From contig JAVBLV010000099.1 in assembly GCA_031553195.1 (NCBI GenBank), forward strand, positions 1-43,375: a DNA stretch of 43,375 nt, given 5' to 3'. Made by a program: the position numbers and the translations under genes. The notes under the pieces are model-generated. The model was not told the origin of the DNA. It saw only the letters and a list, made by a program, of their open reading frames with translations, and ran no database searches. This stretch comes from JAVBLV01 sp031553195 (GTDB taxonomy: Bacteria > Bacteroidota > Bacteroidia > Bacteroidales > P3). Each line of letters begins with the position of its first letter. Position 1 is the stretch's first letter. Positions 18,012 through 26,302 of this stretch are shown here, one piece after another.

Positions 18012-18434
18012 ATGACTTTTTATTATCGCGATATAAAAGATCTCAAGCATATTGCAATTGAGTTGTTGTCTCATTATAAGGATGAAAGGATTTTTGCCTT
18101 TTTTGGAAAAATGGGCATTGGAAAAACAACATTTATTAAAGAAATATGCAGGGTTCTAAATGTTCGGAACATTGTTTGCAGTCCGACATTTTCGATAGTG
18201 AATGAATATGCGACAATTGGAGGACAAAAAATTTATCATTTTGATTTTTACCGGGTAAAAAATTTACAAGAAGTTTACGATATCGGATATGAAGAATATT
18301 TTTATAGCGGAGATTATTGCTTTATTGAATGGAGCGAGAATATAGAATTTCTGCTCCCTCAAAACTATATTCGAATTGAGATGGAAGAAACATCCGACGG
18401 AGAACGCAAAATTTTTGCCAATAAAATTTTTTAA
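18012..18434 (+). CDS. tsaE: tRNA threonylcarbamoyladenosine biosynthesis ATPase TsaE
   Basis: The 140-residue P-loop protein has Walker A GKMGIGKTT at residues 32-40. The family motifs SPTFSIVNEY, HFDFYRVKNLQEVYDIGYEEY and FIEWSENI follow. TsaE is the ATPase partner of TsaB and TsaD in making t6A37 on ANN-decoding tRNAs. Length is normal. Next downstream gene is alanine dehydrogenase, 258 bp away. The gap 18435-18692 contains an open tail in another frame that has no independent support. No operon partner is evident. Confidence 0.95.
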   Translation: MTFYYRDIKDLKHIAIELLSHYKDERIFAFFGKMGIGKTTFIKEICRVLNVRNIVCSPTFSIVNEYATIGGQKIYHFDFYRVKNLQEVYDIGYEEYFYSGDYCFIEWSENIEFLLPQNYIRIEMEETSDGERKIFANKIF

Positions 18435-18692
18435 AATCCTATCTTTGTATTCTGATTTCTATTTGCTACTTGAGAGATTGTTATGGAGGATTTTAGGATT
18501 GGGGGAAGAAGATATTCTTAACGAACATTCCGGTTTATTCAATCGGAATTTGAAACAGGTGAAGCTTCAAAGATCCTTAAAAAAAGACATCTACCCCGAG
18601 TAACCGTTTAAACCTAAATAAATTTTCAACTCTTTGATTAAAAGCAAGTTTAGACTGGTCTAAAAAAGTCAATAAATTAAAATCCAAACGTT

Positions 18693-19907
18693 ATGGGAAT
18701 TTATCTTGAAAAAAAAATTGAGGCGGGACTCTCCACATTAGAAGAAAAATATCCTCTAAAGACGTTAAATAAAAAATATACGATTGGGGTTCCCTGCGAA
18801 AAAGACGAAAATGAAACAAGAGTCGGACTTATTCCGGAAGCCGTTTCCTCATTTGTAAAAAACGGATACAGGGTCGTTGTCGAAAGGAACGCCGGAAAGT
18901 GGGCAAAAATCAGTAATCTGGAATATTCCGAAGCCGGCGCGGAAATTTGCGACGATACCAAAGAAGTTTTTCAGGCAGATATCCTCTTTAAAGTGCAGCC
19001 GCCTACCCTTACAGAAATTGAATGGATGAAAAACAATGCTATTCTATTCTCGATAATACATATTTGCATACAAACCGTCGAATATTTTAAAGCGTTGATC
19101 CAAAAAAAAATTACAGGCTTTTGTTATGAACTTATTAAAGATGAATGCGGTCATTTCCCATTTTTAAAAGCAATGAGCCAAATTACGGGAAAAATGGCCA
19201 CGCTTATTGCTTCGGAATACTTATGCCATCCGAAATATGGAAAGGGAAGTATTCTCGGAGTGGTGGCCGGAAGTCCGGCCAGCAAAGTCGTAATTATCGG
19301 GGCCGGCACTGTGGCAAGACATGCCGCGCATTCCTTTCTTTGCATGGGTTGCGAAGTTAAAATATTCGACAACTCTATTCATCGGCTTAATCGAATACAA
19401 GACCTTTTACATGCTCCTGTTTCAACTTCTATTTTGCTTCCTCCGAAATTAGCAAAAGCCATTCAGGAAGCAGACGTGGTTGTAACGGCTCTTTATTCCA
19501 AAACAAGTATTTCTCCGTGCATAATCGCCGAGAATGTCGTAAAACAAATGAAAACAGGCTCTGTCATTATTGATATCAGCATCGATCAGGGAGGCTGCGT
19601 GGAAACGTCTGTTCCGACTACGCAAAAAAATCCGGTTTTTGTGAAACACGGAATCACTCATTATTGCGTCCCCAACATTCCGGCTCGCGTTCCTTATACG
19701 GCTTCTTGTGCGTTAAGTAATTTATTAATCCCTATACTGGAAGAATTTTGCGCAAGCGGCGAACTTAATAATTTGTTGCATATGCAATATGGATTGCGAA
19801 ATGGAGTTTACCTTTACCAGGGAACTTTAACCAATTCTATAATAGGAAATCATTTCCAAATAAATTATCAAGATATTAATTTATTATTCGATACGCGATT
19901 GGGATAA
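18693..19907 (+). CDS. ald: Alanine dehydrogenase
   Basis: The 404-residue protein belongs to the alanine dehydrogenase/pyridine-nucleotide transhydrogenase family. The N-terminal domain carries IGVPCEKDENETRVGLIPE (substrate-binding Arg and nearby Lys). The NAD-binding Rossmann core has VVIIGAGTVARHAA at about residues 199-212. The C-terminal part has VIIDISIDQGGCVE and the conserved PNIPARVPYTAS. It interconverts L-alanine and pyruvate plus ammonia with NAD. It is longer than the about 370-residue Bacillus enzyme because of an N-terminal extension (MGIYLEKKIEAGLSTLEEKY), as in the Bacteroidetes form. It appears monocistronic, with a short hairpin at 19910-19944 after the stop. Confidence 0.9.
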   Translation: MGIYLEKKIEAGLSTLEEKYPLKTLNKKYTIGVPCEKDENETRVGLIPEAVSSFVKNGYRVVVERNAGKWAKISNLEYSEAGAEICDDTKEVFQADILFKVQPPTLTEIEWMKNNAILFSIIHICIQTVEYFKALIQKKITGFCYELIKDECGHFPFLKAMSQITGKMATLIASEYLCHPKYGKGSILGVVAGSPASKVVIIGAGTVARHAAHSFLCMGCEVKIFDNSIHRLNRIQDLLHAPVSTSILLPPKLAKAIQEADVVVTALYSKTSISPCIIAENVVKQMKTGSVIIDISIDQGGCVETSVPTTQKNPVFVKHGITHYCVPNIPARVPYTASCALSNLLIPILEEFCASGELNNLLHMQYGLRNGVYLYQGTLTNSIIGNHFQINYQDINLLFDTRLG

Positions 19908-20016
19908 AGAAACGAGACTCCGTAACTATTTTGAAGGCTCGTTTATGCTAAAAATATTTCTTTGTCAACATAATAACACTCAAGCAGCGATTGCTTTACA
20001 TTAATAAAAATCTAAG

Positions 20017-21714
20017 ATGAAAAAGGAGAATAAACGAAATTCTACTCCTGAAAAGAGCGCTTCAAGAAGAAATAGCTCTTCTCGCGATACAAAACGGACG
20101 TCTGTAAAAAAAGGAACAGGAAAAAGACGTTCTGAGAGAGATCCTGAAAAAACAACCCGATATAAAGATTTTTCTTTCGAAGAAAAAACAAGCCGTTATC
20201 CTGCTACAAGGGGGAGAAAAAAGGAAAACGGTTTTGAAGCAGATAATTCATATTCTTCTTCAAGAAGTCGCAAAAGAGATTACGCTCCGGACGAAAACGA
20301 TAATTATAAAAGGAGAAAAAATAAGGAGGACGAAAGTTCAGGTTTTTCAAAAAAACGATCTTATTCTTCCGGCTTCCGGGATAAAGAAAAAGATCTGAAA
20401 AAAAATTATACGAGAAATCGTTTACAAGATCAGGAAGAGACTTCAACCCCAACAAAAAGAAGACGTTTTGGCGAAGGAACAAAAGGCGATTATTTGCCGA
20501 CAAAAATAAATTATGCACAAAGCCGTCAAAGGAGTCGATTTAAAGATGAAGAGCGTAATTCTGACGCTTTTGAAGGGCAGGAACGAAGAAAATATTCCAG
20601 AAGAACAGAAAAAGACGACTATCCTTCTACCGGTTCTTCGCACAAGCGTTCTTATACAAAAAGCCGTTTCGAAGGCGACCGCGAAAGAGATGAAACTTCA
20701 TATGCACAAAGCCGTCAAAGGAGTCGTTTTAAAGATGACGAGCGTAATTCTGACGCTTTTGAAGGGCAGGAACGAAGAAAATATTCCAGAAGAACAGAAA
20801 AAGACGACTATCCTTCTACCGATTCTTCGCACAAGCGTTCTTATACAAAAAGCCGTTTCGAAGGCGACCGCGAAAGAGATGAAACTCCATATGGATCGGA
20901 TAGCAGAAGGAAACGTTCCTTTCAACAAAAAGAGATCGGATTTTCTGCCGGAAGCAAAGGAAGACGCCTTTCTCAGCAAAAAGAAAAAGAGTCTTCCAAG
21001 AACGACGGCATACGGCTGAATAAATACATTGCTAATGCAGGAATTTGTTCCCGGCGCGAGGCTGACGTTCTTATCGGCAGCGGCGCCGTTAGCGTAAACG
21101 GACAGATTGTAACAGAAATGGGATTTAAAGTACAACCCAACGATACTGTGAATTATGGCGGGGAGCGTTTGATTTCCGAAAGGAAAAAATATCTGCTGCT
21201 CAACAAGCCTAAAGGTTATATCACTACAGTGGATGATCCTCAGGAACGAAAAACGGTTATGATGTTGGTAGGAAACGCCTGCAAAGAACGGATTTATCCT
21301 GTAGGACGTTTGGACAGGAATACAACAGGTTTGTTGCTTTTTACCAATGACGGGGAAATGGCAAAAAAATTAACGCATCCTTCGCATGGAGCGGAAAAAA
21401 TTTATCATGTAGAATTGGATAAACCCCTTACTAAAAAAGATATGCAGCAAATTTTAGACGGCGTTGAACTCGAAGATGGAATTGTTGCCGCCGATGATAT
21501 TCAGTATGTAGGAAATGGCGAAGACAAAAAAATAGTGGGCATCCAAATCCATACAGGTAAAAACCGTATTGTACGGCGTATTTTTGAAAGCTTGGGTTAT
21601 GAAATTTATAAACTGGATAGGGTTATTTTTGCCGGACTTACCAAAAAGAACCTTCCAAGAGGAGAATGGCGATTCTTAACAGATAAAGAACTCGCTTTTT
21701 TGAAAATGATTTAA
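20017..21714 (+). CDS. RluB/RsuA-type 23S rRNA pseudouridine synthase with long charged N-terminal tail
   Basis: The 565-residue protein has three parts. Residues 1-331 are low-complexity, rich in Lys, Arg, Ser, Asp and Glu, with no fold evident; inside them a 63-residue unit is present twice in tandem. Residues 332-384 are an S4 RNA-binding domain (IRLNKYIANAGICSRREAD). The rest is an RsuA/RluB-family synthase domain with catalytic Asp433 in GRLDRNTTGLLL and the conserved HTGKNRIVRRIFESLGYEI. The family converts a uridine of 23S (or 16S) rRNA to pseudouridine. Such basic tails occur in Bacteroidetes RluB proteins and may hold the enzyme on ribosomal RNA; that role is inference. The gene is 9 bp upstream of the AsmA-like gene. 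Exact target uridine cannot be read from sequence. Confidence 0.92.
   Translation: MKKENKRNSTPEKSASRRNSSSRDTKRTSVKKGTGKRRSERDPEKTTRYKDFSFEEKTSRYPATRGRKKENGFEADNSYSSSRSRKRDYAPDENDNYKRRKNKEDESSGFSKKRSYSSGFRDKEKDLKKNYTRNRLQDQEETSTPTKRRRFGEGTKGDYLPTKINYAQSRQRSRFKDEERNSDAFEGQERRKYSRRTEKDDYPSTGSSHKRSYTKSRFEGDRERDETSYAQSRQRSRFKDDERNSDAFEGQERRKYSRRTEKDDYPSTDSSHKRSYTKSRFEGDRERDETPYGSDSRRKRSFQQKEIGFSAGSKGRRLSQQKEKESSKNDGIRLNKYIANAGICSRREADVLIGSGAVSVNGQIVTEMGFKVQPNDTVNYGGERLISERKKYLLLNKPKGYITTVDDPQERKTVMMLVGNACKERIYPVGRLDRNTTGLLLFTNDGEMAKKLTHPSHGAEKIYHVELDKPLTKKDMQQILDGVELEDGIVAADDIQYVGNGEDKKIVGIQIHTGKNRIVRRIFESLGYEIYKLDRVIFAGLTKKNLPRGEWRFLTDKELAFLKMI
20512..20889 (+). repeat. 189-bp tandem duplication inside the pseudouridine synthase tail
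   Basis: Units 20512-20700 and 20701-20889 differ at only four positions (cgattt/cgtttt, gatgaa/gatgac, ggttct/gattct, ttca/tcca). Each is 63 codons and the frame is kept. The near identity means the duplication is recent or is maintained by recombination. The unit begins YAQSRQRSRFKD. Confidence 0.92.
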
Positions 21715-21723
21715 GATGAATAC

Positions 21724-24384
21724 ATGGAGCGGGACAAAACATCCTTTACGTTTAAAAAACAACTAAAAATTGTTTTGCGGACAATAATGATTTTTGTTAT
21801 TGCCATTTTATTACTTTCGACTATAGGCGTAGTCATTCTGTATAATAGTCAAGGGAAAATAAAGTCTGTTGTAATTGCGGAACTTAATCGATCTCTGAAA
21901 AGCGAAATATCGGTGCAGGAGATTGATTTTGTTATTTTCAAATCTTTTCCCTACGTCTCGCTCCAATTCAAGAATATTCTTGGAAAGGAAGTCTATAATC
22001 CTTACCAGGAAAAAGATACGCTCTTTTACGCCGGAAATGCTTCTCTAAAATTCAATGCATTGGATATTTTGAGCAGGAACTATCGAATCAAGCAAATTGA
22101 TATTCGCGATGCCGGATTTTATATGAAGTATTTTAAAGATAGCGTTGCCAATTATGAGTTTTGGACTAAAAGTAAAGATACCTCCTCTTCCGAGTTTCAA
22201 TTTTCTTTACAAAAGATACGGTTTTATAATACCCGTTATATTTTTCATAATGAAGTAACAAAACAACATTATGATTTTTTGATTAAAAACGGAATTGCCA
22301 GAGGCGACTTTTCTTCGACTGATCAAAATATAGCGCTTAAAAGTTCCCTACACATAAATTTCTTTCAAACAGGGAAGATTATTCTTTTTAAACAAATCGC
22401 TTCGACAGTCGACGTAAATGTTTTGCATCTGACAAAAGAAAAAAGTATAGTGATTAAAAAGGGGAATCTGGAATTGCAAAAACTTCCGTTTTTTGTAAGC
22501 GGGAGTTATTGTTATGCAAAAGACAATTCGATGATTGACCTGAGCATTAAGAGTAACAAAATTTGTTTAGACAGGTTGATTCAATTTTTACCTCAAGAAG
22601 TCAAAAAATCATTTCAAGGGTATAAAAGTACGGGAATACTGGATATGTCGGTAAGTATCAGCGAACAGGCAAATCTTAGAAAATTGCCGTTAGTCAGCGC
22701 CTCATTTGTAATCAAAAATGGGGCTTTATCGGGTAAAAAAACGCCTGTAAAATTCCGGAATATCAATCTTTCCGGTACGTTTACCAATGGAAAAAAACGG
22801 AATTCGGAAACTTGCCAATTGCGCTTAGAAAATATTTCTACCCATATTAACCAGGGAAATATAAAAGGAGATTTGCTTATTCGGAATTTTAATAATCCAT
22901 TTATTAATGCAAATTTAAGCGCTAATCTCAACCTATTCGAAGTTCATCAATTTTTAAAAACAGAACCTATTGAAAATATTAAAGGGGGTCTGCATCTGGA
23001 TATCAGTATAAAAGGAACTGCCGATCAATTAAAAAAGACAAAAGCCTACGCTTTAAATCAGGTAAATATTAACGGAACCGTTGAATTCGGGAATGTTTTT
23101 TTGAAATTGAAAAATAATAATCCTGAAATAAAAAATTTACAAGCAAAGCTTATTTTCAATAATCAAACGGCGTCGGTATCTAACGCTAAGTTTTTAATCG
23201 GAAGTTCCGACGTTTCCCTCGAAGGAAGGGTCAGCAACATATTGCCGTTTATTTTTATAAAAGACGAACCTTTAAATATATCGGCCAGCCTATCAGCCAA
23301 CAAGCTTCTTTTGGAAGAATTTTTCCCGCCGACCTCTAAAAGTGATAAAAAAGTTTCTAAAGAAAAAACCGCGAATAATTTTCTGGGCATTCCCAAAAAT
23401 ATAGAAGGAAATTTAACGCTTTACCTTGGCAAATTTAGCTACAAAAATATCAAAGCCGAAAGCGTAAAAACAAATCTGGAACTAAAACCTAATTATTTGT
23501 ACATTAAGGATGTCAGATTAAACGCGTTAAATGGCGAAATAGCGGGGAATTTATTATTTAATAACGCAAGTAATAATAAATCTGTTCGCGTTTCGGGAGA
23601 AATGAATTTAAAAACAATTGATGTCGGACAATTGTTTTATACATTTGACAATTTTGGTTCAAAAGCTCTTACGTCTGATAATTTAAAGGGAAATATTACA
23701 GCTAATACGGTTTTTTCCTTTTTATACTATCCCGAAAAGGGGATCGATCAAAAGAGCCTTCAGGTAGTGTCTGATACGAAAATAGAAAACGGGGCTCTCC
23801 TGAATTTTAAGCCCATGTCGAAATTGTCTTATTTTGTGGAAGATGAAACGTTAAAAAATATTCATTTCAAAACGTTGACCAATACTTTTAGAATCCAAAA
23901 CGAGACTATTGAAATTCCCAGAATGGAAATAAAGTCCAACGTGATGAATTTTGAAATTTCAGGCAAACATAAGTTTAATAATGAGATTTATTATCAACTT
24001 AAAATAAAATTATCGGAACTTTCGAGCAAAAAACAAAAGGCGCGCCTGGCTCGCGAACAAAAAGAATTTGGGAACTTTGAAGAAGATAATTCGGGACGCT
24101 TAACATTGTATGTTATTGTAACGGGCACATTAGATAATCCCATCTTTAAATATGATTCCAAAAGCGCCAAAGCCCAAATGAAAGAAAATTTCCAAAAGGA
24201 GAAAGAGAATATGAAGAATATTCTTAAGAACGAATTTTCAGGAAGCGAAGCCGACAGAAAAGACAAGGAAAACTGGAAAAAACAGGAGGAAGGAAATTAC
24301 ATCATCAACTGGGAAGAAAGAGAAGATTCTAACGATAAAAAGAAAGACAGGAAAGAAAAAAAGTTTAATATCGAGTGGGAATGA
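21724..24384 (+). CDS. AsmA-family inner-membrane/periplasmic protein
   Basis: The 886-residue protein has one N-terminal membrane anchor (about residues 17-40, IVLRTIMIFVIAILLLSTI) followed by a long beta-rich periplasmic region. The N-terminal AsmA pattern is clear: VVIAELNRSLKSEISVQEIDF, then SFPYVSLQFKNI. The C-terminal AsmA region contains LSYFVEDETLKNIHFKTL and LYVIVTGTLDNPIFKYD. The last about 70 residues are highly charged. AsmA-like and TamB-like proteins form bridge-like structures that move lipids between inner and outer membranes, but the cargo is not known here. The stop overlaps the ATG of the following transporter gene (ATGA at 24381-24384), so the two are translationally coupled. 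Confidence 0.88.
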   Translation: MERDKTSFTFKKQLKIVLRTIMIFVIAILLLSTIGVVILYNSQGKIKSVVIAELNRSLKSEISVQEIDFVIFKSFPYVSLQFKNILGKEVYNPYQEKDTLFYAGNASLKFNALDILSRNYRIKQIDIRDAGFYMKYFKDSVANYEFWTKSKDTSSSEFQFSLQKIRFYNTRYIFHNEVTKQHYDFLIKNGIARGDFSSTDQNIALKSSLHINFFQTGKIILFKQIASTVDVNVLHLTKEKSIVIKKGNLELQKLPFFVSGSYCYAKDNSMIDLSIKSNKICLDRLIQFLPQEVKKSFQGYKSTGILDMSVSISEQANLRKLPLVSASFVIKNGALSGKKTPVKFRNINLSGTFTNGKKRNSETCQLRLENISTHINQGNIKGDLLIRNFNNPFINANLSANLNLFEVHQFLKTEPIENIKGGLHLDISIKGTADQLKKTKAYALNQVNINGTVEFGNVFLKLKNNNPEIKNLQAKLIFNNQTASVSNAKFLIGSSDVSLEGRVSNILPFIFIKDEPLNISASLSANKLLLEEFFPPTSKSDKKVSKEKTANNFLGIPKNIEGNLTLYLGKFSYKNIKAESVKTNLELKPNYLYIKDVRLNALNGEIAGNLLFNNASNNKSVRVSGEMNLKTIDVGQLFYTFDNFGSKALTSDNLKGNITANTVFSFLYYPEKGIDQKSLQVVSDTKIENGALLNFKPMSKLSYFVEDETLKNIHFKTLTNTFRIQNETIEIPRMEIKSNVMNFEISGKHKFNNEIYYQLKIKLSELSSKKQKARLAREQKEFGNFEEDNSGRLTLYVIVTGTLDNPIFKYDSKSAKAQMKENFQKEKENMKNILKNEFSGSEADRKDKENWKKQEEGNYIINWEEREDSNDKKKDRKEKKFNIEWE

Positions 24385-25979
24385 GTATTTTATTTACTGA
24401 GGAATTATTTGCTTTATTTTTTGTCATTACGGCAGGCCTAATTATTGGCCGGATAAAGATCAGAGGATTTTCTCTGGATATGTCGGCGGTTATTTTTATT
24501 GCATTATTCCTGGGTTACATGGGGATAAAGGTTCCGTCTGTTTTCAAGTCGTTCGGACTTCTGTTGTTTATTTTTACAGTCGGAATGCAATCGGGGCCGG
24601 GTTTTTTCAATTCTTTTCTATCGCACGGACGGAAATCGGTTCTGTTAGTAAGTATTTTAATCTTGTCGGGAGTGGGAGCCGCATTGCTTTTTTGCGAATT
24701 GTTCGGCATTCATAATAATGGTATGATACTCGGTCTTTTTAACGGAGGAATGACCAGTTCTATTGGTTTGGCAGCTTCTTCCGATATACTTGATTCGCCG
24801 TACATTTCAATCGGCTACAGTATCGCCTATCCATTTGCCGTTATTCTATCGCTTCTTTTTTTCCAGTTTCTTCCCATTCTTTTGCGTATTGATTGGAAAA
24901 AAGAAGAACAAATTTCGGAGGAAGAAGAGCGAAGTAAAATACCCGTTTTAATCCGGTGCGACTATCTGGTGGAAAATCCAAATATCGATGGAAAAACTAT
25001 TTCCGAATTAAACCTTCGCGCGACGACCCAATGCAGTATTTCAAGAGTAAAGCATGACGGATTAACAATTACGCCTGTCAAAAACACAAAGATTTTCACC
25101 GGAGATGTCCTTCGCATTATCGGCGCTGAAAATATGCATGAGAAAATACAAATTCTGATAGGTCGCCCTGTCGAGGATGAAGATATGGATTTGCGGCAAA
25201 CCGGAGAAGTTGTATGGGTATTGGTAACAAACAAAAATGTAATCGGCAAAACATTGGCAGAGTTAAATCTGTTTTCAAATTACGATTCTACCATTGTCCG
25301 CATTCGCAGGGCGTCGGTAGATTTGCCGCCTTCCGGAAAAATGAAACTCCGTTTCGGAGATAGAGTACTTGTTGCAACCACCACTGCAAATGAAAAAGCC
25401 ATTGCAAAATTTTTGGGAAACGACACCAAACTTCTTTCCGACACAGATTTTTTACCCATTACATTGGGGATTGTGATCGGAATTTTGCTTGGCAATATCC
25501 AAATCCCGCTGGGTTCTTTTAATTTCAAATTAGGTCTCTCGGGAGGCGTTCTTATTTCGTCCTTAATTCTCAGTTCTATTGGAAAAACAGGGCCTATTAT
25601 ATGGTCTATGTCAAGTTCGTCCAATATTTTATTTAGGGAATTGGGGTTGCTCTTATTTACGGCGGCTATAGGAACCGAAGCAGGGTCGCACATTTCGGGA
25701 GCATTTAACGAGGGAGCGCTTAACTTGGTGGCTATTGGACTATTAATTGCCATTACTCCTTTCATTATTGGTTTCTTGATAGGAAAATATTGCTTTAAGA
25801 TGAAATTCCTGAATTTGATGGGGGTTCTCAGCGGCGGAATGACAACCTCTTTCGGATTAATGGCCATCAGTTCAAAGACATCGTCCGACGTTCCCAGAAT
25901 CAATTATGCTACCGTTTATCCGTTCGGACTTGTATTGATGATTATTATCCCTCAGTTGTTGGCCTTGTTTTTGAAATAG
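24381..25979 (+). CDS. AspT/YidE/YbjL-type antiporter with two RCK_C domains
   Basis: The protein (532 residues from the ATG at 24381) has the AspT/YidE layout. A first bundle of helices (about 1-170, with GLFNGGMTSSIGLAASSD) is followed by two RCK_C (TrkA_C) domains at about 185-260 and 270-350 (the second ending GDRVLVATTTANE). A second bundle with the repeated motif GVLSGGMTTSFGLMAISS follows. The duplicated GGMT/SS motif is a family feature. AspT exchanges aspartate for alanine; most YidE-type relatives have no known substrate. I chose the ATG that forms ATGA with the AsmA stop rather than a GTG six bases earlier. Substrate is not assignable. Confidence 0.9.
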   Translation: MSILFTEELFALFFVITAGLIIGRIKIRGFSLDMSAVIFIALFLGYMGIKVPSVFKSFGLLLFIFTVGMQSGPGFFNSFLSHGRKSVLLVSILILSGVGAALLFCELFGIHNNGMILGLFNGGMTSSIGLAASSDILDSPYISIGYSIAYPFAVILSLLFFQFLPILLRIDWKKEEQISEEEERSKIPVLIRCDYLVENPNIDGKTISELNLRATTQCSISRVKHDGLTITPVKNTKIFTGDVLRIIGAENMHEKIQILIGRPVEDEDMDLRQTGEVVWVLVTNKNVIGKTLAELNLFSNYDSTIVRIRRASVDLPPSGKMKLRFGDRVLVATTTANEKAIAKFLGNDTKLLSDTDFLPITLGIVIGILLGNIQIPLGSFNFKLGLSGGVLISSLILSSIGKTGPIIWSMSSSSNILFRELGLLLFTAAIGTEAGSHISGAFNEGALNLVAIGLLIAITPFIIGFLIGKYCFKMKFLNLMGVLSGGMTTSFGLMAISSKTSSDVPRINYATVYPFGLVLMIIIPQLLALFLK

Positions 25980-26091
25980 GAGAAAAATATTTGATAAGAA
26001 TAAATTGAACAATCGAATATTTAATTATTCAATCAACATTGGGATATTCAGTAAATGAAAAGTCAATCTCAATTAATTCCCCGTTAAGCGT

Positions 26092-26163
26092 AATTTGCAA
26101 TTGCGCTTGAAATATAACCGAATTCACAATTCGGAATATTTACATTTTACGCAATTGCAAATT
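26092..26163. repeat. Nested inverted repeats in the convergent gap after the antiporter gene
   Basis: AATTTGCAATTGCG (26092-26105) is exactly inverted at 26150-26163, and between the arms CCGAATT (26118-26124) pairs with AATTCGG (26128-26134) around CAC. The convergent genes ending at 25979 and 26303 make bidirectional termination plausible, although T-runs are absent. The remainder of 25980-26302 shows no gene. Confidence 0.5.
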
Positions 26164-26302
26164 GCTTTGTGTTCCAAGCGGCCTTGAACACGACCTCTCC
26201 TGCAAACCTATTTATCCTTATCAAAACACACCCTTTTCAAATAGTTCATAGCTAAAATCAGCATTTTAACAAAACAGGTGACATTTAAAATTACCCTGAG
26301 AT

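Noticed and set aside
18376..18603. Open frame overlapping the tsaE end with a plausible helical tail (LLERLLWRILGLG)
   Set aside because: It overlaps tsaE in another phase and has no known family or start signal; the part beyond tsaE is short.
20513..21019. Open +1 frame over the tandem repeat of the RluB tail
   Set aside because: It is open because the repeat is low in stop codons; the repeats are in register with the main frame, and only that frame ends in a recognised enzyme.
24375..24380. GTG start six bases upstream for the AspT-type gene
   Set aside because: The ATG at 24381 makes the ATGA overlap with the AsmA stop and starts at the natural N-terminus; the GTG adds only two residues.
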